Source of the DNA: CAZYJR01 sp964647905
Lineage (GTDB): Bacteria > Desulfobacterota > DSM-4660 > Desulfatiglandales > HGW-15
Direction: 5' to 3'
Assembly (NCBI GenBank): GCA_964647905.1
Contig: CAZYJR010000023.1
Span: 1 to 63,265 of the forward strand
DNA: 63,265 nucleotides
The notes under the pieces were generated by a model. That model saw nothing but the letters and a program-made list of their open reading frames with translations, was not told the DNA's origin and made no database searches. Position 1 is the first letter of the stretch. Every line of letters starts with the position of its first letter. The position numbers and the translations under genes are program-made. Of this stretch, positions 54,714 through 63,141 are shown one piece after another.

Positions 54714-55709
54714 TCACTCCACCCGCCAGTAAATCAGCTTGAATCCCTGTTGGTCCCTGGCGGCCACGGCCTTCACACCGGCCGCGGCCTCCCTGTACTC
54801 GGCCTCCATCCTCAAGGTGAATGCCGATCCCTTCACTGTGAGGCGCCCTTTTATCTCTTGGAACAACGCGTCGCCGACCCCCATCACCCTTCTCAAGTCC
54901 TCCACGCTCTCGAACTCCTGCTCCTCCCGGTACTCCATGATCGCCTCGGAGACCATCGAGTCCAGACCGTCGCTCAAGCTCTCCATGACCTCACGCGGTG
55001 CGGAGTTTATGTTTATCCTGCCGTCCGAGTGAATGGTAATATAGTCTAGGAGGCCCCTGCCTTCCCCCGGAACCTGCCGGGCTCGCTCCTCCAACCCCTT
55101 TACCAGGAATATCCGCCCCGGGGTCTCGAACGGGCCGTTCCCGCAGTCATAGGGCTCTGGGAGCTCTCTGTAGTAATGCGACTCCGCTCCTTCCATACGC
55201 TCTATGTTGTCGCTGTCCAGCCAGTCCAGGAGGGCCGCCATCTCGGACCCTCCCAAGCCGATGGCTGCAAAGAGCCTCTCCATCTCTTGAACACGCCCCT
55301 GGTCCAGCTCCCCGTTGGGGTCTACCAGCCCGTTGACATTCAGCTTGCCGTTCTCATCGATTATGCCCCCCTTAAGGGCAACCCCCTCCGGCAGGGGAAG
55401 CGGGACGGGATGCTCGCCGAACCGGCTCCACTCCCTTTTCAGCTCTTCCAACTCTTCCATGCCCTCCCGGCCTTGGTGGTCCAGCAGGGCGATTGCGAAA
55501 TAGACCGCTGAGCGTGCCGTCTCATAGGCCCGGTAGCCGTCCCTGGAGAACTCGGCGAGGCTGAGCTCCACATCGGATTCCCCTGAGAACCCCAAGGTCA
55601 GCCCTGTGAGAGCGGCAATGACCAGGAGAGTGACCACCAGGGCGGAGCCCCTGCGCCTCACAAGGGGCCCAAACCCCTCCATGAGCCTCTGCTTGCACCG
55701 GGTCACCAT
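54714..55709 (-). CDS. gspK: Type II secretion minor pseudopilin GspK
   Basis: A 331-aa minor pseudopilin. The prepilin segment RRRGSALVVTLLVIAALTG lacks the Glu at position +5, as typical for the tip subunit GspK. The large globular part carries the SAM-like/helical insert and conserved NINSAPREVMESL. ATG 55709 has GAGG four bases upstream and overlaps gspJ by 7 bp; the longer frame to 55856 is rejected. With GspH, I and J it caps the pseudopilus. Confidence 0.92.
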   Translation of the reverse strand: MVTRCKQRLMEGFGPLVRRRGSALVVTLLVIAALTGLTLGFSGESDVELSLAEFSRDGYRAYETARSAVYFAIALLDHQGREGMEELEELKREWSRFGEHPVPLPLPEGVALKGGIIDENGKLNVNGLVDPNGELDQGRVQEMERLFAAIGLGGSEMAALLDWLDSDNIERMEGAESHYYRELPEPYDCGNGPFETPGRIFLVKGLEERARQVPGEGRGLLDYITIHSDGRININSAPREVMESLSDGLDSMVSEAIMEYREEQEFESVEDLRRVMGVGDALFQEIKGRLTVKGSAFTLRMEAEYREAAAGVKAVAARDQQGFKLIYWRVE

Positions 55710-56365
55710 CTCTCCTCTCTCAGATCCCCCAGTTCGGGCCGAACCGAGGTTACAAAGGCGGCTTCTCGGCCCAGCCGGTCGCTGAGGCTCAGGCTCACCC
55801 GGATCAAGGATGGGAGCCTGTTCGCCTGATCCTCTTCCCCGTCCAGGCTGTCCCACTCGGTCAGATCCCCTCCGGCCGCGTCCCGGAAGATCAGATCAAA
55901 ACCGGTGACCCTGAGGGCGAGGATCTGGAAGCCGCCCCCCTCGGTTATCTCATCGTCCACCACCCCGCTTGACCGCCGGTAGAGAATCATCCCGCCCTCT
56001 CCTGGGTCCTCTTCCAGGCGGTAGCCGATCTCGCATAGATCGGTCCGCAGGCCCCCCCGGCCGGAGGCCGCATGGGCCAGTGAGGTGAAGTCCAGCCTGT
56101 CCGCCGGACGCCCCTCACTCTCCAGATCCTCCAGGACCATACCGGTCCTGATGTCCCCGGCCCGCCCGCCCGGTGCTATGTACGCGGAGGCCAGGTCCTT
56201 GCTGATACGATCCAATGCCACCCTGGCCACCTGCCTTACTTCCCCGCTCTCCCGGGCCACTTGGATGACCTCCACATTGGAGCTCAAGGCCGAATAGAGG
56301 GCCGCCATCACAATGGAGATAATGGCGGTGGAGACCAGAATTTCCAACAAAGTGAACCCTTTCAC
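55703..56365 (-). CDS. gspJ: Type II secretion minor pseudopilin GspJ
   Basis: A 220-aa pseudopilin. The class III prepilin signal is at the very N terminus (MKGFTLLEILVSTAIIS; cleavage after Gly3, Glu at +5). The rest is beta-rich with family-like FTSLAHAASGRGG and YRRSSGVVDDE. The GTG start at 56365 overlaps the gspI stop by 4 bp (GTGA). It acts in the pseudopilus tip complex. Confidence 0.9.
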   Translation of the reverse strand: MKGFTLLEILVSTAIISIVMAALYSALSSNVEVIQVARESGEVRQVARVALDRISKDLASAYIAPGGRAGDIRTGMVLEDLESEGRPADRLDFTSLAHAASGRGGLRTDLCEIGYRLEEDPGEGGMILYRRSSGVVDDEITEGGGFQILALRVTGFDLIFRDAAGGDLTEWDSLDGEEDQANRLPSLIRVSLSLSDRLGREAAFVTSVRPELGDLREERW

Positions 56366-56757
56366 GATCCCGGCCTGTAGAGGTATGTCTCAACCTTCAT
56401 ATCCTTGGTGTAACCCCGCTGCTCCAGGACTATCCTTATCTCGGCCCTGAAAAGACCTTCCAGCTCCTCCACCGAACTCACCTCCTCTTCGAAGGAAAAG
56501 TAGGGAAAGAGCTCGCCGAAGTCTCCGGAGTCGGTCCCCTCGATCAGCTCGGCCCTGGATGCGATCTCCGCGAGCCTTTCCTGGGCCAGGTACCTCCCTG
56601 TAGTAATAAACTGCGCCTCGGTCTGAAAATCCAGGTTTTGTGCGTGGAGGCGAAACACGGCCACCAGGGCCGTGGCAATGAGGGCTAGGGACACAACGAC
56701 CTCAAGGAGGGTAAAGCCCTTGTCTCCTCTGAGGGTCCTGGTCCAGATATTCGTCAT
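56362..56757 (-). CDS. gspI: Type II secretion minor pseudopilin GspI
   Basis: A 131-aa pseudopilin. The prepilin motif is DKGFTLLEVVVSLALIATA, with cleavage after Gly14 and Glu at +5, followed by the compact GspI body (QFITTGRYLAQERLAEI). It overlaps the end of gspH by 56 bases in another frame and gspJ by 4. Its size fits the family. Confidence 0.92.
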   Translation of the reverse strand: MTNIWTRTLRGDKGFTLLEVVVSLALIATALVAVFRLHAQNLDFQTEAQFITTGRYLAQERLAEIASRAELIEGTDSGDFGELFPYFSFEEEVSSVEELEGLFRAEIRIVLEQRGYTKDMKVETYLYRPGS

Positions 56758-57277
56758 GTACCGTCACATATCCCGTCAGGGGGTTGATTTCAAGCGTATA
56801 GGACTCGTCCCCTGTGTTTCTCAAGTGGATGAGTGCAGGCTCCACGCAGCCGTCGGCAAAGAATCTGATCCTGGCTGCGCCGCCTTGGATCTTCCCTTCC
56901 TCCGGCGTCACTACATCCTCGAAGATCACTCCTCGAGGCAGGCGGGTCACCTCCGGGGCGTATTCTCCTTCCACTGGAGGCCGCTCCAAGAAGCCTTCTT
57001 CCTCCTCCGGCGCCTCCTCCACGGAGTAAAGAGCATCCCCCCCTATATCGATCTCCATCACCCGCTCCTCGCGGGTGTAAGCGGCCTTTCCCCTGAATCG
57101 CTTCACCTCGCCCATGACGATCCGGCTTGCCAGCCGAAGGTCTCCCCCGGAGAAGGCATCGTGGATCCGGACCGAGACGAGGGCCCCGAAAATCCCCAGA
57201 ATCACCAGGACCACCAGGAGCTCCAGGAAGGTGAATCCGGGTGGATCATTCCTCCCTGAGGGTCCAGTTGGTGACAT
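56702..57277 (-). CDS. gspH: Type II secretion minor pseudopilin GspH
   Basis: A 191-aa pseudopilin. The prepilin motif PPGFTFLELLVVLVILGIF has cleavage after Gly14 and Glu at +5. ATG 57277 has AGAGG six bases upstream and overlaps the gspG end; the longer frame to 57508 is a shadow of gspG. The body contains ASRIVMGEVKRFRGKAAYT, typical of GspH helices. It is slightly longer at the C terminus than most homologues. Confidence 0.9.
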   Translation of the reverse strand: MSPTGPSGRNDPPGFTFLELLVVLVILGIFGALVSVRIHDAFSGGDLRLASRIVMGEVKRFRGKAAYTREERVMEIDIGGDALYSVEEAPEEEEGFLERPPVEGEYAPEVTRLPRGVIFEDVVTPEEGKIQGGAARIRFFADGCVEPALIHLRNTGDESYTLEINPLTGYVTVHDEYLDQDPQRRQGLYPP

Positions 57278-57689
57278 CCGCGTCCTCTCCTTCGCCCCCT
57301 TCCTGCCCGTCCGCCCCATAGGACCATAGATCGAAATCTCGATTGTAAATGCCGGGGCACTGGTAGAGGTAGTCGTTCCCCCAAGGATCCTTGGGAACCA
57401 CTTCCTTTTCCAGGTATCCTCCCTCGCGCCAATTCCTGGGCATGCGCCCCACGGTGGGGGGCTCAACCAGGGCGCGGAGGCCTTGGTCGGTGGACGGGTA
57501 GAAACCATTGTCCAGCTTGAAGAGCTTCAGAGCGCTCTCCAGGGTCTGAATGTCCAGCTCCGCCTTGGTGGTCCGTGCCTCTCCGGGGCGGTCCATGACT
57601 CTCACAGCCACCAGACTGGCCAGGATGCCGAGGATTGTTATTACGATCAAAATCTCGAGAAGAGTAAAACCTTTCTCAACCCTATTCAT
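57246..57689 (-). CDS. gspG: Type II secretion major pseudopilin GspG
   Basis: A 147-aa major pseudopilin. The prepilin motif VEKGFTLLEILIVITILGI has cleavage after Gly7 and Glu at +5. The body is conserved: LDNGFYPSTDQGLRALVEPP, the calcium-site loop GGYLEKEVVPKDPWGNDYLY, and DLWSYGADGQEGG. It polymerises into the pseudopilus that pushes substrates through GspD. Confidence 0.96.
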   Translation of the reverse strand: MNRVEKGFTLLEILIVITILGILASLVAVRVMDRPGEARTTKAELDIQTLESALKLFKLDNGFYPSTDQGLRALVEPPTVGRMPRNWREGGYLEKEVVPKDPWGNDYLYQCPGIYNRDFDLWSYGADGQEGGEGEDADVTNWTLREE

Positions 57690-57745
57690 ATTTCACCTCA
57701 GGTTGCAGCGATTCCGCCTCCCGTGCCGTCATACAATGACCGCCG

Positions 57746-58975
57746 TCATCCTATGCCCCTGGTCATATCGAATATGGGCAGCAGCACGGCCATCACCATG
57801 AACCCCACCATCAGCCCCATCCCCAGGATCACCACCGGCTCGATGATGGAAGTAAGCGAGGCAATTCCCGCTTCCACGTCATCCTCGTAAAGCTCCGCCG
57901 CCTTGTCCAGCATTTCCTCCAGCTCGCCGCTCTGCTCCCCGGCCCTTATCAATTGGACCAGGAGAGGCGGGAAGCGGCCCGTCTGCCTCAAGGGGCTTGC
58001 GAAATCAGATCCCTCCGCCACCCGCCTGGCGGTATCCCTCACCGCGTCCTCCATGACCCGGTTCCCCATGGAGAGCCTGGCTATCTCCAAGGAGTCCACC
58101 AGCAGGATCCCGCTCTTGAGCAAGACCGCCAGGGTCCTGGTAAAGCGCGCAATCACCGCCTTGTGGTGAAGCCGCCTCACCAACGGTGTGTTCAGGCGGA
58201 TCAGATCCCAGATCCTTCCCCCCTTTTCCGACTTCACCCACATGGAGACCAGCACCACTGCAGCGAGCCCGGCCAGGCCCACCAGCCACCAGAACCGCTC
58301 GGCAAAAGCGGTGGACCATATCAGGGCCCGGGTTGACCAGGGCAGGGCCAGCTCCATACCGCTGAATATCCCTATCACCTTGGGCATTACAAAGGACATC
58401 AGGAAGATCAAGATAATGCTGCTTATCATGAGCAGGAACAGGGGATAGGCCAGGGCGGACTCTATCCTTTTCTTGAGCTTGAGCCTCCTCTCCGAGAAGT
58501 CAGCCAGGCGTTTGAGTATGACATCCAGCGCACCTCCGGTCTCACCCGCCCTTACCATGTTCACATGGATCTGGCTGAAGACTGAAGGGTGGGCGGCCAT
58601 GGCCTGGGAAAGCGAGCCGCCCTCCACCACCTTCTCCCTGATCTGGGTGAAGACCCTGTTGAGCTGCTGCTGCTCGGTCTGCTCGATCAGGCCGTTCAGG
58701 CAATCCAGGATCGGGAGGCCCGATGAGACCAGAGTGGCCAGTTGCCGCAGGGAGGTGGTCACCTCGGCCGGATCCACCCGGCGGAAGGAAGGCAGCCTGG
58801 AGAGGAAACCGCCGCCTGCGGCCTTCCTGCCCCCGCCTTTCACTTCCCTCACTTCCATGGGGAAGATTCGATCGTGGGTCAGCTTGAGCCTGGCCGCGGC
58901 GGGTCCGTCCGCTGAGATGATCCCGCTCTTTTTCCTGCCCCTGTGGTCCAGGGCCTTATACTCAAAAACGGGCAT
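57746..58975 (-). CDS. gspF: Type II secretion inner-membrane platform protein GspF
   Basis: A 409-aa polytopic protein starting MPVFEYKALDHRGRKKSGII, with two GspF cytoplasmic domains (FRRVDPAEVTTSLRQLATLV; VIARFTRTLAVLLKSGI) each followed by membrane spans. It carries the family motif VRAGETGGALDVIL and its repeat RAGEQSGELEEML. It is 42 bases after gspE and 56 before gspG. Confidence 0.95.
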   Translation of the reverse strand: MPVFEYKALDHRGRKKSGIISADGPAAARLKLTHDRIFPMEVREVKGGGRKAAGGGFLSRLPSFRRVDPAEVTTSLRQLATLVSSGLPILDCLNGLIEQTEQQQLNRVFTQIREKVVEGGSLSQAMAAHPSVFSQIHVNMVRAGETGGALDVILKRLADFSERRLKLKKRIESALAYPLFLLMISSIILIFLMSFVMPKVIGIFSGMELALPWSTRALIWSTAFAERFWWLVGLAGLAAVVLVSMWVKSEKGGRIWDLIRLNTPLVRRLHHKAVIARFTRTLAVLLKSGILLVDSLEIARLSMGNRVMEDAVRDTARRVAEGSDFASPLRQTGRFPPLLVQLIRAGEQSGELEEMLDKAAELYEDDVEAGIASLTSIIEPVVILGMGLMVGFMVMAVLLPIFDMTRGIG

Positions 58976-59017
58976 GCCGAGCTTTCAAAGACCTCAATCG
59001 CCGGAAAGGGTATACCA

Positions 59018-60682
59018 TCATCCGTCCTGGGTCACCCTGAGGACCTCATCCAAGGTGGTGACTCCGTTCACCACCTTGGCGAGACCGTCGGCAAACAAGG
59101 TGGACATGCCTTTCCCGACCGCCCCGTCTCTGATGGTGACGGAATCCGCCCCGGCCGTCAAATGATGTCGCGTCTCCCCGTCAACGACCAGGAGCTCGAA
59201 GATTCCGGTCCTGCCCTTGTAGCCGCTCTGCATGCACGAGTCGCATCCCCTTCCCTTCCAGAAGACCTGGTCCTCGGGCAGGCCCAGCTCGCTGAGCAGT
59301 GCTTTATCCGGCTGAAAAGGCTCCTTGCAGTCCGGGCAGGTCCTCCTGACCAGCCTCTGGGCCATGACGGCCACCAAGGACGAGGCGATAAGAAAAGGCT
59401 CTACGCCCATGTCCACCAGTCTTGTAAGGGCCCCTGCCGCGTCGTTGGTATGGAGGGTGCTGAAGACCAAGTGTCCGGTGAGCGAGGCCTGCACCGCGAT
59501 CTCCGCTGTCTCCACGTCCCTGATTTCCCCTACCATTATTATGTCCGGGTCGTGGCGGAGCACCGATCTCAGGCCCCTGGCAAAGGTGAGCTGGGTCTTG
59601 GGGTTGACCTGGATCTGCCCCACACCCTTGAGCTCGTACTCTATTGGGTCTTCGATGGTGATGATGTTCTTCTCGATGGAGTTGATGCTGCTCAAGGCGG
59701 CGTACAGAGTAGTGGTCTTCCCGCTCCCTGTAGGGCCGGTCACCAGGATTATGCCGCTGTTCCTCCTGATCAGATTCTCGAAGGTCTCAAGCCTTTCCCT
59801 GGAAAGCCCCATCTCCCCCAGGCCCAGGAGAGAGACGCTCTTGTCCAGGAGGCGCATCACGATCCGCTCTCCGAATGCCATGGGGATGATGGAAATCCTT
59901 ATGTCCACGGTCCTGTCGGCGACCTTGATCTTTATCCTTCCGTCCTGGGGCACACGCTTCTCGGCTATGTCCAGGTTGGCCATGACCTTGAGCCTGGATA
60001 CGATATGGGCCTGGAACCGCTTGTGAAGGGAAAAGACCTCGTAGAGGATCCCGTCGATCCTGAACCTTACCTTGATCTCCTTTTCATAGGGCTCTATGTG
60101 TACGTCGCTCGCGTCCCTCCTTAGAGCCTGCGTGATTATCACATTGACCAGCCGGATGATGGGGGCCTCGTGGGTGGCGTCCATCAGGTCCTCGAGCTCG
60201 TCCAGCTCGCTGAACACCTCGCTGTCCGACTGATAGGACTCCAGGTCCTGGACCATCTTCTCGGCGTCGTCCGTCGACTGATCGAACAAGAGGTTTATGG
60301 CCGAATGGATCTCTTTCATCGGACTCAGGACCAGCCTTACCGACGTGCACCCGAGCTGTCTGGCCAGGTCGTCCGCGTGCTGGAACTGAAAGGGATCGTT
60401 CACCGCCACGGTCAGGGCGCCGTTCTCCACGTAGAGCGGGATCAGCCCCACCCGCTTGAAGAAGTGTATGGGGATGTCCAGAGAGTCCTTGAGCCGGAGC
60501 TCTTCCAGGATGCGTCGCTTGACCGGTATGCCGAGGGACTTGGAGTAGCCCTCCAGCCGCTCCTCCTCGTGCATCTCCGGGTCTCCTTGGGAGCCCGAGG
60601 GGGGGGCACCGCCCGCCGGCAACACCCCGCCACCCGTATCAGGGCTCTTTTCTCCAAGACTCCCGATGAATCTACCCAGCAT
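59018..60682 (-). CDS. gspE: Type II secretion ATPase GspE
   Basis: A 554-aa traffic ATPase. The N1E/N2E region is at about 40-140. The ATPase core has Walker A GPTGSGKTT at 316-324, the Asp box IITIEDPIEYEL, Walker B DPDIIMVGEIRDVETA and the His box LTGHLVFSTLHTNDA. The tetracysteine zinc motif CPDC...CDSC is at about 455-495. The first gene of the operon; ATG 60682 has GGGAGA four bases upstream. It powers pseudopilus assembly through GspL and GspF. Confidence 0.96.
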   Translation of the reverse strand: MLGRFIGSLGEKSPDTGGGVLPAGGAPPSGSQGDPEMHEEERLEGYSKSLGIPVKRRILEELRLKDSLDIPIHFFKRVGLIPLYVENGALTVAVNDPFQFQHADDLARQLGCTSVRLVLSPMKEIHSAINLLFDQSTDDAEKMVQDLESYQSDSEVFSELDELEDLMDATHEAPIIRLVNVIITQALRRDASDVHIEPYEKEIKVRFRIDGILYEVFSLHKRFQAHIVSRLKVMANLDIAEKRVPQDGRIKIKVADRTVDIRISIIPMAFGERIVMRLLDKSVSLLGLGEMGLSRERLETFENLIRRNSGIILVTGPTGSGKTTTLYAALSSINSIEKNIITIEDPIEYELKGVGQIQVNPKTQLTFARGLRSVLRHDPDIIMVGEIRDVETAEIAVQASLTGHLVFSTLHTNDAAGALTRLVDMGVEPFLIASSLVAVMAQRLVRRTCPDCKEPFQPDKALLSELGLPEDQVFWKGRGCDSCMQSGYKGRTGIFELLVVDGETRHHLTAGADSVTIRDGAVGKGMSTLFADGLAKVVNGVTTLDEVLRVTQDG

Positions 60683-60763
60683 CTTTTCTCCCCGTTTTCC
60701 TCACGCCCATCCCACAAGCGGGTAACACGGCCCCTGAGGCAAACATATGTCTATTAGGGTGAC

Positions 60764-60792
60764 AGTATGGTATGCCTGAGCTCAAGAATCAA
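60764..60792 (-). promoter_or_regulatory. Candidate promoter of the T2SS operon
   Basis: -35 TTGATT (60787-60792), a 17-bp spacer and -10 CATACT (60764-60769) on the minus strand lie about 80 bases upstream of gspE, just beyond the stop of the C10 protease at 60796. A moderate match to sigma-70. It would allow gsp expression independent of the upstream protease gene. Confidence 0.4.
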
Positions 60793-60795
60793 GAC

Positions 60796-62826
60796 TCAGT
60801 CTTTTCCGGAGATATACTTCAGTATGTAGGCGGCCTCAGCCAGGCCGATTCGTCCGTCACCGTCCACTTCTTGGGAGGCATCCGCGTTGTCTTCCGGTAT
60901 CCGTGCCAGGACCTTCAGTGCAACTATTGCGTCCTTTAGTGTGACGTCGAGATCCCCGTCCAGGTCTCCCATCACCGATATAGTTCCACCGAGATCCACA
61001 TCGAGCAAGTCGGCGATCCCTTCGGTGGAAATCCCGGATTCCGGACAAGCAGCGCGGATCACGTACTGTTCGTGCCCGGATTCACCCATTTTGTAGTAGG
61101 TATCCTCGGAACTTAGCGCGGCCTTTATGTCGTATATCCCTCCCTGAAAATCACCCTCTACCGCCTGATCCATGAAGGGGACAACGATCTCGCCCTCGGA
61201 ATCCTCCACCTGTATGAAGAAGGCCTGATTGGAGTATCCGCGGTCTCCCGCAAGGGTGCAAGGCCCCTGGAGATACGCCCTGTGGGAAAAGACGTCATGT
61301 ATGCTTTGAAACTCCCCGGTCAAATCGAAGCTCGTCCCATAGGCCACCCGGGCATCCGTTATCAAGACCCGGAATGAGCTGTAGTCCGAGTCCCCTCCTG
61401 CAAAGGCCCGGATCTCTATGAGGGCCGATTGTCCCCCGCCGCCGGCCTTAGGAGTGAGGGTGAGCACGTCGTCCTCCAGGGCCGCATCCAGCGCCCCCGG
61501 GTTCGTATTACGTAATCTCAGGCTCACCTGGTCTCCGTTTGCATCCCTGGCATCGACTCTCAGCCTGACAGACTCCTCGGGATCCGCCTCCAGGACCCTG
61601 TCTTCAAATTCGTTCAGTATCCGGGGCGCCGCCTCCTCCGCCACCGCGTCAGGGGAAACGCAGTCACCGACGGTGCAAGGTTTAATGCCGTAATAGACGG
61701 TCAGATCCGGGGAGAAAGTGTAATCGCCGACCTCGATGGGCTCGTCCAGGTTGTAGTAGTCGTCATGGAGCCCTCTCCAGCCCATATTGATATGAAACCA
61801 GTTCCCGCTTTGGTCATCCCGGTAGCCGTCGACAACGGTCATGTGCCCGGGCAGGCTCAAGAGGACCGGTAGCTCCGAGTCGATTTCCGATTTCAAGGTC
61901 TCGAAGAAACCGTCCTCGGAGTTCTCCATGCTCGATAAACCGCTGGAGTACCCGAAGTGCCGGACGAATGCATCGGGCCTGAACGAGGCGCTGGAATATT
62001 CCGGGGACAAGTCCGTATGGTTCACTACGGCCAGGTCCCTGATCAGCATGGCCACCTCGTCCTGCTGGTACTCGGGCGAGGCCATTCCCAAATTGTCCGG
62101 CATATTGTCCCAGTGATATCTCCTGCCAAGGAGGGCCTCCAGGGTCTGACCCTCCCAATCCGTCGCGGCGATCCCCCGGCCCATCTCCGGATGTGCGTGG
62201 TAGCGCATGACCTGGGCGAGCGCCGTGTTCACGCATCCCGCCAGTGTAAGCTCGCCCTCGACCTCGGGGAGGTGCTTGTTATAAGGGTATCCCTGCCCCC
62301 AGACGGTGGTCAGGAGCGCGGTCTCCGGTACATATTCTTGAGGAGTGACCCGCGGCCGGTAGCCCAGCAGGAACTCCCAGGCCTTCCGGGCGGAATTCTC
62401 TACCGAAGCGATCGCCCGCCCCGGACCCCCGGCTTCCCGGGCGCCCAGCCTTGCATAGATCTCCAGTTCTCTTTCCAGGAAGCCCCTATAGCGTTCGGGA
62501 AGCCTATCGTAGTCATGCTCGAGTGAATAGGCCTTTACGGGCATGTGCTCGGTGGAGGCCGAAATCAGGAGATATCCGGCAGGGTAGAGCCTCACCAGCC
62601 ACCCTGCAAGCACCTCCTGCGCTCCCGGCTCCAGGCGGTTGAACCGCAACTCCTCGACCGATGCGATCTCCTTGTCGCTGCCCCGGAAGGCCAAGAAGTT
62701 TTTCGCCACGACAAGGTGGGGCTCATCGGCCCCGGCAGGGGCGCTCGGGATGAGGATCAGGACTGCTGCAGCGACCGCCGCTCCGATCTCGCGTATCTTC
62801 ATCCGGGTCAGGCCTTGCCAGCGCAT
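60796..62826 (-). CDS. C10 (streptopain-like) cysteine protease with C-terminal dockerin
   Basis: A 676-aa exported protease (signal peptide AAVAAAVLILIPSAPAGA). Propeptide-like region to about 160. The catalytic Cys198 is in LAGCVNTALAQVMRYH and His345 in FHINMGWRGLHDDYYNL. The family's GWGG is GWRG here. Later beta domains include the PPC-like segment GPCTLAGDRGYSNQAF, shared with the larger paralogue at 31245-35042. The end is a dockerin-like doublet (GDLDGDLDVTLKDAIVALK, EVDGDGRIGLAEAAYILK). ATG 62826 has AGGAGG five bases upstream. It lies directly upstream of the T2SS operon and is a likely substrate (inference). Confidence 0.88.
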   Translation of the reverse strand: MRWQGLTRMKIREIGAAVAAAVLILIPSAPAGADEPHLVVAKNFLAFRGSDKEIASVEELRFNRLEPGAQEVLAGWLVRLYPAGYLLISASTEHMPVKAYSLEHDYDRLPERYRGFLERELEIYARLGAREAGGPGRAIASVENSARKAWEFLLGYRPRVTPQEYVPETALLTTVWGQGYPYNKHLPEVEGELTLAGCVNTALAQVMRYHAHPEMGRGIAATDWEGQTLEALLGRRYHWDNMPDNLGMASPEYQQDEVAMLIRDLAVVNHTDLSPEYSSASFRPDAFVRHFGYSSGLSSMENSEDGFFETLKSEIDSELPVLLSLPGHMTVVDGYRDDQSGNWFHINMGWRGLHDDYYNLDEPIEVGDYTFSPDLTVYYGIKPCTVGDCVSPDAVAEEAAPRILNEFEDRVLEADPEESVRLRVDARDANGDQVSLRLRNTNPGALDAALEDDVLTLTPKAGGGGQSALIEIRAFAGGDSDYSSFRVLITDARVAYGTSFDLTGEFQSIHDVFSHRAYLQGPCTLAGDRGYSNQAFFIQVEDSEGEIVVPFMDQAVEGDFQGGIYDIKAALSSEDTYYKMGESGHEQYVIRAACPESGISTEGIADLLDVDLGGTISVMGDLDGDLDVTLKDAIVALKVLARIPEDNADASQEVDGDGRIGLAEAAYILKYISGKD

Positions 62827-62964
62827 TGAATCCTCCTGAAAAAAAGAGGGGTGGCGAGTTGTTGTCGAGTCTCAAAAAGCCGTTTTCGGCCCCAAATGAA
62901 CGTTCTGAGGGCACTCTTCGGGATGGGCCCGCTGGTCTCCCGCCCCAAAGGGGGCCTTTCCAGT

Positions 62965-62993
62965 CACATACTGAAAAGCCGATGACAAGTCAA
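62965..62993 (-). promoter_or_regulatory. Candidate promoter of the C10 protease gene
   Basis: -35 TTGACT (62988-62993), a 17-bp spacer and -10 TATGTG (62965-62970) on the minus strand. The -10 is weak and overlaps an imperfect palindrome TTCAGT-ATGTG-ACTGGAA, a possible regulator site. The leader would be about 130 bases. Confidence 0.3.
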
Positions 62994-63007
62994 CAGAACT
63001 CGCCCGG

Positions 63008-63133
63008 CTACCCGAGGCGGGCCGGGAGCCACAGGGCCACGGAAGGCCAGGCTATGATCAGGGCTATGGCCAGGATATCACAGAGAATGAAGGGCAATGC
63101 GGCTCGGCAGATGTCGCCCAGCTCCCCAAAAAT
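63008..63133 (-). pseudogene. C-terminal fragment resembling a TRAP transporter large permease (DctM)
   Basis: The last 40 residues before TAG at 63008, ELGDICRAALPFILCDIL then a final hydrophobic helix ending in WPSVALWLP, match the usual end of DctM permeases. Upstream of about 63133 the similarity stops and another frame (a PIN-like tail) takes over, so only the gene's end survives. It may be a truncated relic at a rearrangement junction. Confidence 0.45.
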
Positions 63134-63141
63134 GCAAGCCT

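Noticed and set aside
57277..57508. An N-terminal extension of gspH
   Set aside because: It overlaps gspG in another frame, and the prepilin start with a good RBS is at 57277.
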